From NCBI GenBank assembly GCA_017505465.1, contig JAFVPE010000004.1, positions 81,958 to 145,957 of the forward strand: a stretch of 64,000 nt of DNA, given 5' to 3'. Below the pieces are notes generated by a model, which had not been told where the DNA came from, made no database searches, and worked only from the letters and a program-made list of their open reading frames with translations. Below, piece after piece: positions 1 through 9,544 of this stretch; position 1 is the first letter of the stretch, and each line of letters opens with the position of its first letter. The position numbers were made by a program, and so were the translations under genes. Source of the stretch: Clostridia bacterium (GTDB lineage: Bacteria > Bacillota > Clostridia > Christensenellales > Borkfalkiaceae).

Positions 1-253
1 TGAGTGCGAAAAAGAAGGGAGCGCATTTGTTTCCGAATATGATAGCATTGTCGGTGTTTTTGATTATAAAGGAAAGAAAGCCTATTACGTCGTCAATTAC
101 ACGAACCCCATCTTAGGACTTAGTAATAAGATAGGCTTCCGCCTGTCTGGCGAATACGAAGTGTATGTTGGTGAGATCAAGATGGATTTGTCGACGAGTG
201 AGGAAATTACACTTGGAATGGGCTGCGGAGCATTTTTCCTGCCGAAGGAGTAA
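1..253 (+). CDS. C-terminal end of a TIM-barrel-like hydrolase paralogue (partial)
   Basis: The 5' part lies outside the window. The visible reading frame (codons start at base 2) encodes about 83 residues and stops with TAA at 251-253. It contains SIVGVFDYKGKKAYYVVNYT followed by a beta-rich tail. This matches, segment for segment, the ends of the lipoprotein at 3512-5005 (TLVGVFKG...AFMIVNYTDP) and of the 1599-residue protein at 9545-14344 (TLTGVFTH...YMLVNYTDP). In both complete relatives this tail is the C-terminal beta domain after a probable TIM barrel, so this is most likely a third paralogue of the same putative hydrolase. The permease gene starts 3 bases after its stop, so the two are cotranscribed. 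Paralogy is directly visible; enzyme activity is inferred. Confidence 0.75.
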   Translation, partial: ECEKEGSAFVSEYDSIVGVFDYKGKKAYYVVNYTNPILGLSNKIGFRLSGEYEVYVGEIKMDLSTSEEITLGMGCGAFFLPKE

Positions 254-256
254 AGA

Positions 257-1189
257 ATGAACGAACAAATTAAAAAAACGAAAAACAGCCTGCAACGAAA
301 AAGAGCTATTTTTATTATCGGAATGTTGGCAATTCCCATTATTCAATATTGTATTTTCTTTATTTACGTAAATATAGGTTCGATTCGAATGAGTTTCCAA
401 AGAATCGATTACACCAATGGGCAAACAATCAATGGGACGCTGTACTATTATCAAAAATTCTTTAGTGAATTTACGCAAAAAGAAGATTTCATCTTGGCGT
501 TTCGTAATTCATTTTTGGCGGCAGTCAATAATGGAGTATTAATTCTGCTTTCTATTATATTCGGCTATCTTTTCTATAAAAAAATGCCGGGGAGCGGAGT
601 ATTTCGAGTAATTTTCTATTTGCCTTCCATTATTTCGATTACAATCTATACGATGGTGTATAGATACATGTTTGAATCAGGTGGCCCCATCGATTCGGTT
701 TTGAAACTGATTGGCATTGCGGAAGATAAAATCCCGATTTGGCTCAATGACGGCAATTGGGCGTTACCACTCGTCTTTATATACTGTATTTGGGTAGGGA
801 TCGGATATCAAGTTTTGATTTTAAGCGGTGCGCTTGCAAAGCTCCCCGAAGACGTAATGGAATATGCAAAAATTGACGGTTGCGGCATGTTCCGAGAGCT
901 TTTCCAAATGGTTATTCCTATGATTTGGCCCACGATAGCGGTTATGATTTTAGGCTGTATAACGACTATGTTTACCTTCTTCTTACAGGTAACTTTGATT
1001 TTCCCTGATGCGACGCAGGCTAAGCCAGCGCAAACGATTGCCTATATGATTAATACAAAAGTCAAGGGCAAAGGTGCGGATCCCGAATGGGCTGCCTGTA
1101 TGGGTGTTTGTTTCACGATAATGGCGACTCCTCTTATTTTACTTGTGAGAAAGTTTAACAGCTGGATGGAAAGTAAATTTGGATTTTAA
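257..1189 (+). CDS. Carbohydrate ABC transporter permease (MalF/UgpA/LplB type)
   Basis: A 310-residue inner-membrane protein with about six hydrophobic segments, the first at residues 17-40. The cytoplasmic coupling loop that contacts the ATPase is visible as EYAKIDGCGMFRELF...IPMIWP around residues 205-225, a good match to the EAA motif of binding-protein-dependent sugar permeases. The length is normal for the family. The ribosome-binding site AAGGAG lies inside the last codons of the preceding gene, so translation is coupled. A substrate-binding lipoprotein of the same system is encoded at 5736-7199. The second permease usual in this class and the ATPase are not in the window: the partner permease may lie upstream, and the ATPase may be a shared MsmK/UgpC-type protein. 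The substrate is probably an oligosaccharide released by the neighbouring surface proteins. Confidence 0.9.
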   Translation: MNEQIKKTKNSLQRKRAIFIIGMLAIPIIQYCIFFIYVNIGSIRMSFQRIDYTNGQTINGTLYYYQKFFSEFTQKEDFILAFRNSFLAAVNNGVLILLSIIFGYLFYKKMPGSGVFRVIFYLPSIISITIYTMVYRYMFESGGPIDSVLKLIGIAEDKIPIWLNDGNWALPLVFIYCIWVGIGYQVLILSGALAKLPEDVMEYAKIDGCGMFRELFQMVIPMIWPTIAVMILGCITTMFTFFLQVTLIFPDATQAKPAQTIAYMINTKVKGKGADPEWAACMGVCFTIMATPLILLVRKFNSWMESKFGF

Positions 1190-1210
1190 TCAATCAAGGA
1201 GATGAAAACA

Positions 1211-3493
1211 ATGAAGAAGAAAATTTTGTCTTGTATGGCGTTTGTTTTAGGTACGGTAATTTGTTTACCTATGGCAATAAAAACGATAGGGGCTGACGCG
1301 AGCACGAAAACGACCAAGGTATTGCAAGATACTTTTAATGATTTAAATTATAGCGGCAAATATGATAATGCGAAATGGAAAACGTATATTGCCGATGAGG
1401 AAACGACTGAAATCGCGCAAACGCAAGCTTCTAATGCCGTGCTGCATTTCGTCAACGGGCAGTCGAGTGGGGAAATGTTGCAGCTTGCAACGGTAAATAG
1501 ATACGAAAACATTCAATCGATTCAGTTTGACTTCAAGCTTACGTCGCCGGATAATACGACTTGGTTGGGCGTTAATATCATTAACGATGAAATGCTCAAC
1601 GAAGGGTTGCAGGGAGGGACGAGTATCTATGAAGTACCGATGTTGATCCGCGCGACGCAGCTGTCGGCAAACAAGGTTACGTTTGATAAAAACGGGAGCT
1701 GGTCGAATTTGATTGATGTGGACAATATTGCGGGCGAATGGGTAACCATAAAGCTTGTCCCCGATGAAACGGGGCGCAGCGCAAGCGTATATGCGGCAAT
1801 GCAGGGCGAGGAATTGCCCGAAACGGCGATTTTAACAATGACGTGGAACTCCGCAAACAGCGCGCGCTCCTTCTCAGAAGGATACGTTGCGTTCGGTACA
1901 ACGCATATCGGGTTGGATCAGTACGTTGACAATATTGAAATTAAGGCGGACGGCGTGACGCATAGTGAAGATTTTACGCCGGGAGCTCTTTCTTGGACGG
2001 AAAAAGGGATTTTTCAAAAAATTGGTCCCGGATCGGCTGCAGGTCTTGCCCTTTACGATAACAGTGCGTTAAAGTTTAAAAACGCAAAAGCTAACGACCG
2101 TATTATATCCGTACAGTCTATTGAGGCAGATACGAGCGTCGTTATGGATATGATAGCGTTAGACGCAACGTTTAACGTACAAATGGACGCAGAAGCGGCG
2201 TCAACGGACGAAATTGCTTTTATATTTGGCCTTTCGGAACAGAGAACGGATCCCTTGAAGGGGAGCTATGCGTACGTTATCAATAAAAACGGCGGTCGTC
2301 TTGAACGGTATACGGCGGACGGCAAGATGGAAAGTCCGACGCAAAACGCAAATAGAAACAGCTTTGGCAGCGTAACTTCCTCAAAAGGTGCGACCATTCG
2401 TATCACGGTAAAGAAAAACGGGGAGTTCTCCGTTTATGAAAACGGCAATAAAATTGTCGCGGCTTTTGATAAAGTGGACGCTTATGCCGGATATTTTGGA
2501 TTTGTTGCATTTAACGATTTGTCCACGGACGTAACTTTAGATGGAGTGGACGTGCAGAGCACTTCTTATTACGTTCCTAAAACAAAATCGGTTACGCATA
2601 ATTTCTCTAATGATTTCTTTGGTAATGAAGGATATGAAGATTTCGTGACAAAAGCATTGCCCGACAACAGTCTTTACGTTAATGATGGTAAGTTGGTAAT
2701 GCAAGGGGCTTCGGACGGCACGTTCTTCGGTTCTGCGCACCAATACGATTCCTTTATAATGGATTATAAGCTGTGCAATATTTACGTTGGTACACCCGAT
2801 ATGGAGGTTACACAGGCAACGAAGGAAGGTAGATGGTTGGGCTTTGATTTGTCTCGCCAAACGAAAAAAATTTCCGATTACGGCTCTTACTTAATGCTTT
2901 ATTTCACAATCGTTCCTTCGAAAAATACCAGCTCTGTATCCCTTTCGGCATACACGAAGAGCAGCTCTGAAACGGCAGCGGACCCCGATTCTTACGTAAT
3001 TTCTAAAGTGCGCGATATCCCCGTGAATTATTTTACCGATATTCAATATGACGGAGTCAATTTACAAAAAACAAATATTAAAGATACGGATGCATTATGC
3101 GTAAGGTGGATTTCCGAAAACGGGGTATTGAAGCTGTACATGAAAAAGGCAAGCGAGGCAGATTTCACCCTTTATTATACCATTATGGGGTTAGAGCTTA
3201 ACGGCTATTTCGCGCTTTGCAATACTGGCTTTTTGCATGCGGAACTTGACGATTTCTCTATGGCGAACACCTCTCCGATATACGAATGTGCGGATAGCGA
3301 AGCGCCCGAAACGATTGTCAAGGAAAAAGAAATCTACATCTATGATAAAGGCAACGTGGACGTAAATTGGGAAGAGGAAATTGCGTTGAATAATGCAGGG
3401 GAAAGCGGTTGTGGATCTTCTATCGTTGCAACGGGATGCGTTGGTGTAACGCTTGCCGCAGCAGCGTTGCTTTTGAAAAAACGCAGAAAATAA
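1211..3493 (+). CDS. Secreted beta-sandwich surface protein with Cys-Gly transmembrane tail
   Basis: About 760 residues. The start at 1211 is preferred over the ATG at 1202 because AAGGAG (1196-1201) would touch the earlier one. The N-terminus is a signal peptide (MKKKILSCMAFVLGTVICL..., cleavage near residue 30). The body looks like three consecutive LamG/jelly-roll-like modules, the first opening with LQDTFNDLNYSGKYDNAKW; modules of this type usually bind carbohydrate. The C-terminus has the order SGCGSS, a hydrophobic helix, then LLLKKRRK, a layout like a sorting/anchor signal but without LPXTG. A similar tail (SGGCGA...LFLRKKENN) ends the protein at 29837-30703. It sits between the permease and the TIM-barrel lipoprotein in one operon. 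No catalytic motif was recognised; the role is probably glycan binding on the cell surface. Confidence 0.75.
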   Translation: MKKKILSCMAFVLGTVICLPMAIKTIGADASTKTTKVLQDTFNDLNYSGKYDNAKWKTYIADEETTEIAQTQASNAVLHFVNGQSSGEMLQLATVNRYENIQSIQFDFKLTSPDNTTWLGVNIINDEMLNEGLQGGTSIYEVPMLIRATQLSANKVTFDKNGSWSNLIDVDNIAGEWVTIKLVPDETGRSASVYAAMQGEELPETAILTMTWNSANSARSFSEGYVAFGTTHIGLDQYVDNIEIKADGVTHSEDFTPGALSWTEKGIFQKIGPGSAAGLALYDNSALKFKNAKANDRIISVQSIEADTSVVMDMIALDATFNVQMDAEAASTDEIAFIFGLSEQRTDPLKGSYAYVINKNGGRLERYTADGKMESPTQNANRNSFGSVTSSKGATIRITVKKNGEFSVYENGNKIVAAFDKVDAYAGYFGFVAFNDLSTDVTLDGVDVQSTSYYVPKTKSVTHNFSNDFFGNEGYEDFVTKALPDNSLYVNDGKLVMQGASDGTFFGSAHQYDSFIMDYKLCNIYVGTPDMEVTQATKEGRWLGFDLSRQTKKISDYGSYLMLYFTIVPSKNTSSVSLSAYTKSSSETAADPDSYVISKVRDIPVNYFTDIQYDGVNLQKTNIKDTDALCVRWISENGVLKLYMKKASEADFTLYYTIMGLELNGYFALCNTGFLHAELDDFSMANTSPIYECADSEAPETIVKEKEIYIYDKGNVDVNWEEEIALNNAGESGCGSSIVATGCVGVTLAAAALLLKKRRK

Positions 3494-3511
3494 AGCAAGA
3501 GGGGTAAAATT

Positions 3512-5005
3512 ATGAAGAAAATAATTGCAATTATCCTTGCCTGTTCCGCAATGTGCAGTTTTGCTGGCTGCAAGGGGGATCCCTTGAAGGGCGTGGATAT
3601 TCCTGAGTTTTCAAAAGCGGAAACGGGTGTGCGCTTTACCGCATATTCGGGGCCTCCTCCTGCGAATTGGTCAGGAACTTCTGGAAACCCCGAATGTATT
3701 ACAGACAAACATTATAAAGAACTGCAAGAGGCAGGCTTTAACAAGGTGCTTGCGCTTAGAGAAGGGTTAAGTCAAGCAAATACAGCAGGCATGGATATTT
3801 ATGAGGCAATAGCAAAGCGTAGCGAGGCGGCGGAAGAGGACGCGGTTAATGCGCTAGAGCTTGCCGAAAAATATGGCATTACATACAGCGTGCGAGATTG
3901 GGCTTTTTACGGTTTAGTAAGAAATTATTTGGCGCAAGGCATTGATACGAAAGAGGAATATGAAAGGATCATTTCAAAGATGTTCGATGAAAATAATCCG
4001 TATATTCATATGCCTGCGTACGGCGGGAATTTTGGACATGACGAGCCAAGCATAGAAGAAATGGAAAAAATTGTTTGGCAAACGGAGCTGTATTACGAGT
4101 ATATGGAAAAAGCTGGGGTAAAAGACGCGGAAATGTATATCAATCTTTTGCCGTGTTACGCATCGGCAGACGCACTTTCTTCCACCGATCCCAGTATTAC
4201 CTATGAGGAATACGTAGATTATTATATCGAACATCTTGCGCCTCTCGTTGGGTATATTTGCTATGACTACTATCCTTTCCGTATGAATAGTTTTGACGGA
4301 AGTCAGCTTCGTCAGACGTATCTTTACAATTTGGAATTGATGGCGCAAAAATGTAAAGAGTATAAAGCAAAGACGGGCAAAGAATTAGAGCTGAGAACCT
4401 TCCTGCAATGCATAGGCGATTTTACAGGGATTCGTGATTTGACAAGCATAGGGGATCTTCGCTTCCAAATTTATACCGAAATGGCGTTTGGTTCAAAAGA
4501 GTTTAACTATTATTGTTATGCAACCGAAAGCACGGGAGAGGGGCAAGGATTACTCAACTTTATGACGGGGGAAACGACTTGGCTTTACGAATCGGCAAAG
4601 ACGGCAAACAATGAAGTGCTTGCGATGCAGGATGCCTATCTTGCCTTCGATTGGGATGGCGTTATGTATCACAATGCGGATATTATGTTGGATAACCAAA
4701 GCTTTGCAAATCTTCGTTATGCAATGGATTCTCACGATCGTATTCAAAAAATCGATTCTACGCAAGATACGTTAGTCGGTGTGTTCAAAGGCAAACAAGA
4801 CAAAAGTATGGACGCGTTTATGATTGTTAATTATACCGATCCCTATTTTAATCTGGATAATGAAGTGACGGTAACCTTTAAGGATGCGAAAGCTTTACTG
4901 ATGTATCGTTTAGGGCAAAAAGTTGTAGTACCGCTGAATGACGACGGGAGCTATACGTTTAAGCTTTATCCGGGCGAAGGACGGTTTGTCATTCCGCTTA
5001 AATAA
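3512..5005 (+). CDS. Lipoprotein with TIM-barrel-like putative glycosidase domain
   Basis: A 497-residue protein with a lipoprotein signal peptide ending in FAGC (Cys20 as lipid anchor), so it is predicted on the outer face of the membrane. The rest is one domain shared with the C-terminus of the protein at 9545-14344. Common landmarks, in order, are FTAYxxxPPxNW, AGFxKVLALxEG, an acidic NFGHDEPSIEEM motif near residues 173-184, INLLPCYAS, YDYYPFR, FQIYTEMAFGSKEFNYYCYA and the terminal VGVF...VNYTDP beta segment. Alternating alpha/beta segments with acidic residues at strand ends suggest a (beta/alpha)8 hydrolase. The paired Asp-Glu in HDEPS recalls the catalytic DE pair of families acting on N-acetylhexosamines such as GH123. 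I do not recognise the family with certainty; a glycosidase role is an inference from fold, location and context. Confidence 0.65.
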   Translation: MKKIIAIILACSAMCSFAGCKGDPLKGVDIPEFSKAETGVRFTAYSGPPPANWSGTSGNPECITDKHYKELQEAGFNKVLALREGLSQANTAGMDIYEAIAKRSEAAEEDAVNALELAEKYGITYSVRDWAFYGLVRNYLAQGIDTKEEYERIISKMFDENNPYIHMPAYGGNFGHDEPSIEEMEKIVWQTELYYEYMEKAGVKDAEMYINLLPCYASADALSSTDPSITYEEYVDYYIEHLAPLVGYICYDYYPFRMNSFDGSQLRQTYLYNLELMAQKCKEYKAKTGKELELRTFLQCIGDFTGIRDLTSIGDLRFQIYTEMAFGSKEFNYYCYATESTGEGQGLLNFMTGETTWLYESAKTANNEVLAMQDAYLAFDWDGVMYHNADIMLDNQSFANLRYAMDSHDRIQKIDSTQDTLVGVFKGKQDKSMDAFMIVNYTDPYFNLDNEVTVTFKDAKALLMYRLGQKVVVPLNDDGSYTFKLYPGEGRFVIPLK

Positions 5006-5065
5006 GACTAAAAAAGCCAAAACAGAAGTTTTGCAGAAAATAATTACTATGAAGGAGATGGAAAA

Positions 5066-5710
5066 ATGAAAAAACTTTTACTCTTAATTATGACGCTCAG
5101 CATGATGTGTTTGGTGGCGTGCGGGCCTGGTAACACAAGCGAAAACTCAAACGGCACTTCTACGGGGGACAGTCCGATAACGAGTGATACCGCTAGCCCG
5201 GATGGTTCGGATAGCTCCGACGATTCAAGTGACGTGGGCGGTAGCGATCCCGTAGAAAAACAAAGCTATACGATTACGTTTAAGCAGGAAGGCGTAGAGG
5301 ATATTGTCAAGACGGTAGAAGAAGGAGCGGCGTTGACGGATATCCCCGTTCCTAATGAAGTTGTAGGCTATAACGTTGTATGGAGTGTAACGGATTTTTC
5401 AAGCATTACAGGAAATATGACTGTTCATGTTGTAACGACTGCGAAAAAGTATCAAATCACATATACGTTGGGCACGAGAGAAAACGATGATATGGCGCAA
5501 CTTGCCAATAAAGAACAGCAAGTTGAATATGACGCAGCTTACGTATTGGAAACGCCTACTTGCGAAGGATATATTTTCACAGGTTGGTTGTTGGAAAATA
5601 CGACAACGATTTTTGAGGACGGCGTTTGGAATATCGACAGCAGCGTAACGCTCGTTGCGCAGTGGACGGTTGATCCCTCTAGCAATCGTGACCATACGGG
5701 AAGATATTAA
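5066..5710 (+). CDS. Small lipoprotein with InlB B-repeat-like domains
   Basis: 214 residues. The signal peptide ends with the lipobox LVACG (Cys19). It is followed by a Ser/Asp/Gly-rich linker to about residue 65, then two beta-grasp-like repeats: YTITFKQEGVEDIVKTVEEG... and YQITYTLGTREND...GYIFTGWLLE...VTLVAQWT. The second has the FxGW and TLxAxW signatures of Listeria-Bacteroides (Flg_new/InlB B-repeat) domains, which act as spacers or adhesive modules on surface proteins. The ribosome-binding site AAGGAGATGG is strong. It lies between the TIM-barrel lipoprotein and the ABC binding protein, all in the same direction with short gaps, so it is likely an accessory surface component of that glycan system. 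Confidence 0.75.
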   Translation: MKKLLLLIMTLSMMCLVACGPGNTSENSNGTSTGDSPITSDTASPDGSDSSDDSSDVGGSDPVEKQSYTITFKQEGVEDIVKTVEEGAALTDIPVPNEVVGYNVVWSVTDFSSITGNMTVHVVTTAKKYQITYTLGTRENDDMAQLANKEQQVEYDAAYVLETPTCEGYIFTGWLLENTTTIFEDGVWNIDSSVTLVAQWTVDPSSNRDHTGRY

Positions 5711-5735
5711 GATAAAAAAGGATTGAGAATAAAAG

Positions 5736-7199
5736 ATGAAAAACATTAAAAAATTATTAACGTTGCTACTTTCGGCAATGATGTGCTTTTCGGTTACGGC
5801 TTGCGGCAACGGCGGGGGAAACATTAGTGAAGATCTTGGTGATAGAAGATTGCTTTCCTTTGAATTTTTACAGGCGGGATATGGCATAGAAGGTTATAAA
5901 GCGATGGCGGAAGCTTTCATGAAAGAGAATCCCGATGTATTGGTAAAGCTAGTGCCTAACTATGAGATAAATTCAACGACGTCTACGAAACTCGAATCCA
6001 ACAACAACGTCTCTGATTTGTACTTGGTAACAAATGAACATGATATTCGTCGTTGGGCGATAAAGGGTTGGGTAGAAGAAATAAACGATATTTATGCTGC
6101 GGAAGTTCAAGAAGGCGTCAAGTTAGAGGACGCCATGTCGGATAGCGCCAAAGAAGTAGGTACGTATAATGGAAAGTATTATTCGGTAGCAGAATATGTT
6201 TCCGTAAATGGTTTTGTTTATAATAAAACGCTTTTTAAACGCTACGGTTGGACTATTCCTGAAACGACGGCAGAATTAGAAGCTTTGTGTAAAAAAATAC
6301 GCAGTGATACAAACGGCAAGATTGCTCCTTTTGTTTATTGTGGCGCTGAGGCAGGCGGTTATTTGCAATTTGCTGTTGAAAACTGGCTCATCCAATACGA
6401 GGGAATGGATAATTTGAACAAATTTTATAAATTTGATGATCCAGAGCTTTTTAGCCCAGATAATTCTTATGGTAAAAAATATGCGCTTGAAAACTTGAAG
6501 AAATTTTTCTATGATAATGAAGCTCAATATTGCATGAATAAATGCATGGGTAAGACAGCGGACACAGCGCAAACGGAATTTTTGCTTGGGAAAGCTGCCA
6601 TGATGATGAACGGTTCTTGGTTTGAGACCGAAATGAAAGAAGTATTGAAAGAAGCCAATGATTCCGGCGCAAATATTGAACTGGGTATGTTTAAAATTCC
6701 TGAAATGACTGATGCGGCAGGGAATGTTATGCATGCAGAAGGTTACGTTGCGCAAAAAGACGAAAATGGGAAGGATATGGAATATGCGCATGGCTATATT
6801 GGCGCGCATTACTTTATTCCCACAGGCGCAAAGAATAAAGACGACGCTAAGGAATTTTTGAAATTTATCAATCGCACGGATATTTGCGAATTATATACGA
6901 AATATACCAATGCCGTTCGTCCGATAGATTACAATAAAGACCCGTCTTCGACGGCATATTCAGGGCTTAGCAGTTTTTGTAAAGACATTCTTACGATTGC
7001 GAATACCAATTATATGTACAGCCCTCATACGCAAAGTCCTCTTGCCTTGACAGGTGTTATTAGCCTTTGGGCAAAGGGTGAAAACTGGTATTATAAAATG
7101 GAAGAAAATCCCGTCACGTATACGCCTGATTATTGTATCCAGCAAGATTATAAGTGGGTAAAAGATAATTGGAATAAGTGGTTAAAGGATATGAACTAA
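5736..7199 (+). CDS. Carbohydrate ABC transporter substrate-binding lipoprotein
   Basis: 487 residues with a lipoprotein signal peptide (SVTACG, Cys23). The mature part has the features of a family 1 extracellular solute-binding protein: GIEGYKAMAEAFMKENPDV near the N-terminus, SDLYLVTNEHDIRRW, KYYSVAEYVSVNGFVYNKTLF, FLLGKAAMMMNGSWFETEM and GAHYFIPTGAKNKDDAKEFL. The length suits a binding protein for oligosaccharides. It would deliver sugar to the permease encoded at 257-1189, and it lies in the same run of + strand genes. The ligand cannot be read from sequence; the neighbouring GH112 gene makes galactosyl-N-acetylhexosamine or a related glycan a reasonable guess. Confidence 0.9.
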   Translation: MKNIKKLLTLLLSAMMCFSVTACGNGGGNISEDLGDRRLLSFEFLQAGYGIEGYKAMAEAFMKENPDVLVKLVPNYEINSTTSTKLESNNNVSDLYLVTNEHDIRRWAIKGWVEEINDIYAAEVQEGVKLEDAMSDSAKEVGTYNGKYYSVAEYVSVNGFVYNKTLFKRYGWTIPETTAELEALCKKIRSDTNGKIAPFVYCGAEAGGYLQFAVENWLIQYEGMDNLNKFYKFDDPELFSPDNSYGKKYALENLKKFFYDNEAQYCMNKCMGKTADTAQTEFLLGKAAMMMNGSWFETEMKEVLKEANDSGANIELGMFKIPEMTDAAGNVMHAEGYVAQKDENGKDMEYAHGYIGAHYFIPTGAKNKDDAKEFLKFINRTDICELYTKYTNAVRPIDYNKDPSSTAYSGLSSFCKDILTIANTNYMYSPHTQSPLALTGVISLWAKGENWYYKMEENPVTYTPDYCIQQDYKWVKDNWNKWLKDMN

Positions 7200-7235
7200 A
7201 AGGGATGTATTAAAAAAGATAAGGAGAATGATTAT

Positions 7236-9491
7236 ATGAAAAACAAAGTTAAAAAACAAGCAATAGTTTTTTGTTGTTCATTATTGGCGTTAGGCGTAAC
7301 AGTTGGGGCGATGTCTCTCCGTACAGACGTAACGACGAAAGCTGAAGAGGTTGTATCAAAACCCACCGTAGAAATGTTGGTGGGCGCAAGAATAAAATTC
7401 AACGAGCAAGTCCCTTCCTTGAAGTTTGAAGGGGTGGTCAGCGGCTATGAGGCGGAATCGGAAACGAAATACGGTATGTTAATTATGTCCGAAGCGACCT
7501 ATCTTTCCAATACGTTTGATAATAATTATCATACGGTGTTGAACGAGGACTTGTATGAGGATAATGAATGCACGCCTTATGCGGTGGACGAGGAAATGCA
7601 GATTGCTAGTTATATAGACGTTGCGGAAACCGATTATGCAACGAGCTATATTGCAATCGGGTACAGCGTAGAGAATGGCGCATATAATTATGCGGAAGTA
7701 AGCGTTATCGAAAATGCAAGAAGCGTCGTATACGTGGCGCAAATGTCTCTTTTGTACGATAACCTTACGGAAGAGGCGCAAGCGCAGTTAGAAAGCTACG
7801 TAGATGCAAGCTATACAGCGGCGGCGGATTATGACGCGGAAGAAGAAAATTATAATGAAAATCAAATCGCTGTAAAGGGTACGGCAAAGGTAAGCGTATC
7901 TAATTACGCTGCGAATCTTGATTACAGTGAAACACGGGAAGGGTTTCATACATTCCAAACGACGGAAAAATATCAAAACATTACGGAAATTCAATTCGAT
8001 GCGTACGTTCCCATGAGTTCAGCTAACAGATGGTGGGGGATTGCTTTTACTACGAATACGGAACAAGATTGCTATGCGGATGCAACGGTAGTGGCAAACT
8101 TGCAAAACTACGTTGTTAGAGATACTTGGGTAACTTATAAATATACGACGACGGACGGTGTGAACTGGAAGGTTGAATATGGTAAAAAAGGCGAAGCGAT
8201 GCAAACGGCATATACGGCGGCTTCGACGACGAATACGTTTAACGTTCCCGCACATATCTTTATGACAAGCGCGCCGACCGCGCCTGGCGGAGAAGGTACG
8301 ACTTTGCAGCTTGACAATTTCCATTGGGTTGCAGGCGGCGTAACGTATACGGAAGATTTTAATACGGGCGACTCTGTTTTGTTTACCGAACGCGCGGACA
8401 GTGGTTGCGATCCCGTTACTTTCTTGGAAGTTTCCAAATCGGGTATTTCGATTGGTGCAAGCACAAGTGATTATGCGGCTGAATTATCTTTCACGAATTG
8501 CAAAGCAGGGTATAAGAGCTTTACAACGAAAGAAAAATACTCTTCTATTACGGAAGTGAAGGTAGACGTGTATATCCCTTCCACGAATGAAAACAATTGG
8601 TGGTGGGGCATCGTACCCGTAGCAAGAAACAGCGGCGACGCATACGAAGGCTCGGATGCGGCGGCAGGCAACCAAAACCTCAATCAAATTTTGGTAAACA
8701 ACTACGGTTGGAAAGATCAATGGGTAACGCTTACCTATACGGTATCTAATTATAGCTGGGCGTTGACGATTACCAGAACGGGCATGAACGACAACCAACA
8801 AATCGCAACCTTTGATTTCTCGGGAGTCATGTATCAATCTGGCGGCGCGTCGTATATTTACGTATGCGCGAACCCCGATCAAGGGGCAAAATGGGGAATT
8901 TTAATGGATAATTTCTCCATCACGGCAGGCGGCGTGACGTACACCGACGATTTCAATACGGGAGCGTCGACGTTGTTTGAAGAACACGTAGAAAACCTGG
9001 TATCCTATAAAGGACTTATCAATCCTTCTTTCGATGCGGAGCTTACGAACGGTACGCTGACGGAAACCTTGAACAATATGGCAAGCGGCATAACGGTAAA
9101 ACTTAACGAGAAAGAAGAATGGAATGAGCTTTCCGCAAATGCATTGCGTTTAGAGGCAGCGCTGACGTATAGCATTACGGGCGAAAAGGGCGTGGTTATT
9201 GCATTTGGCTCGGATGAGGCAAACGGATATTCATTCTTGTATTTGAATGAGGAAAAAATTGCATTCTACGTTGGGAACACTTGTCAATCGGAAATCTCTT
9301 TGGACGCGGCGGCAAACAGCTTGTATATATCCGTTTTGGAGAACGGAAGCTTGCTTTTGAAAGTCAACGACGGCGAATACGTAGGAATGGGTGTTTGCTC
9401 CAACGTGGAAACCATGTTCATTGCGGATGTGGAAGGCGCTGGCGAGATTATGTTTACCAAGATCGCGGTAAACGCTTACAACGTAAAGTAA
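7236..9491 (+). CDS. Secreted protein with two WWG beta-sandwich modules
   Basis: 751 residues. A signal peptide (hydrophobic residues 8-28) is followed by a module with the signature VGARIKF...YGMLIMSEATYL...ARSVVYVAQMSLLYD (about residues 45-190). Next come two copies of a roughly 180-residue module: RWWGIAFT...LDNFHWVAGGVTYTEDFN and NWWWGIVPVA...MDNFSITAGGVTYTDDFN. The last 150 residues are a different beta domain with LTYSITGEKGVVIAFG and LYISVLENGSLLLKVNDGEYVGMG. All four parts recur in the next gene, but this protein lacks the TIM-barrel end. No membrane anchor is visible. The aromatic, Asp/Asn-rich modules look like carbohydrate-binding jelly rolls; that function is inferred. Confidence 0.75.
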   Translation: MKNKVKKQAIVFCCSLLALGVTVGAMSLRTDVTTKAEEVVSKPTVEMLVGARIKFNEQVPSLKFEGVVSGYEAESETKYGMLIMSEATYLSNTFDNNYHTVLNEDLYEDNECTPYAVDEEMQIASYIDVAETDYATSYIAIGYSVENGAYNYAEVSVIENARSVVYVAQMSLLYDNLTEEAQAQLESYVDASYTAAADYDAEEENYNENQIAVKGTAKVSVSNYAANLDYSETREGFHTFQTTEKYQNITEIQFDAYVPMSSANRWWGIAFTTNTEQDCYADATVVANLQNYVVRDTWVTYKYTTTDGVNWKVEYGKKGEAMQTAYTAASTTNTFNVPAHIFMTSAPTAPGGEGTTLQLDNFHWVAGGVTYTEDFNTGDSVLFTERADSGCDPVTFLEVSKSGISIGASTSDYAAELSFTNCKAGYKSFTTKEKYSSITEVKVDVYIPSTNENNWWWGIVPVARNSGDAYEGSDAAAGNQNLNQILVNNYGWKDQWVTLTYTVSNYSWALTITRTGMNDNQQIATFDFSGVMYQSGGASYIYVCANPDQGAKWGILMDNFSITAGGVTYTDDFNTGASTLFEEHVENLVSYKGLINPSFDAELTNGTLTETLNNMASGITVKLNEKEEWNELSANALRLEAALTYSITGEKGVVIAFGSDEANGYSFLYLNEEKIAFYVGNTCQSEISLDAAANSLYISVLENGSLLLKVNDGEYVGMGVCSNVETMFIADVEGAGEIMFTKIAVNAYNVK

Positions 9492-9544
9492 TAAACCGAT
9501 AAGTAGGTGTTTCGGTAAATAAATAATAAGGAAAGGAGAATATC

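Noticed and set aside
5018..5033. Hairpin between the TIM-barrel lipoprotein and the InlB-repeat lipoprotein
   Set aside because: Only six A/T-rich pairs (CAAAAC-AGAA-GTTTTG) and no T-run; too weak to call a terminator.
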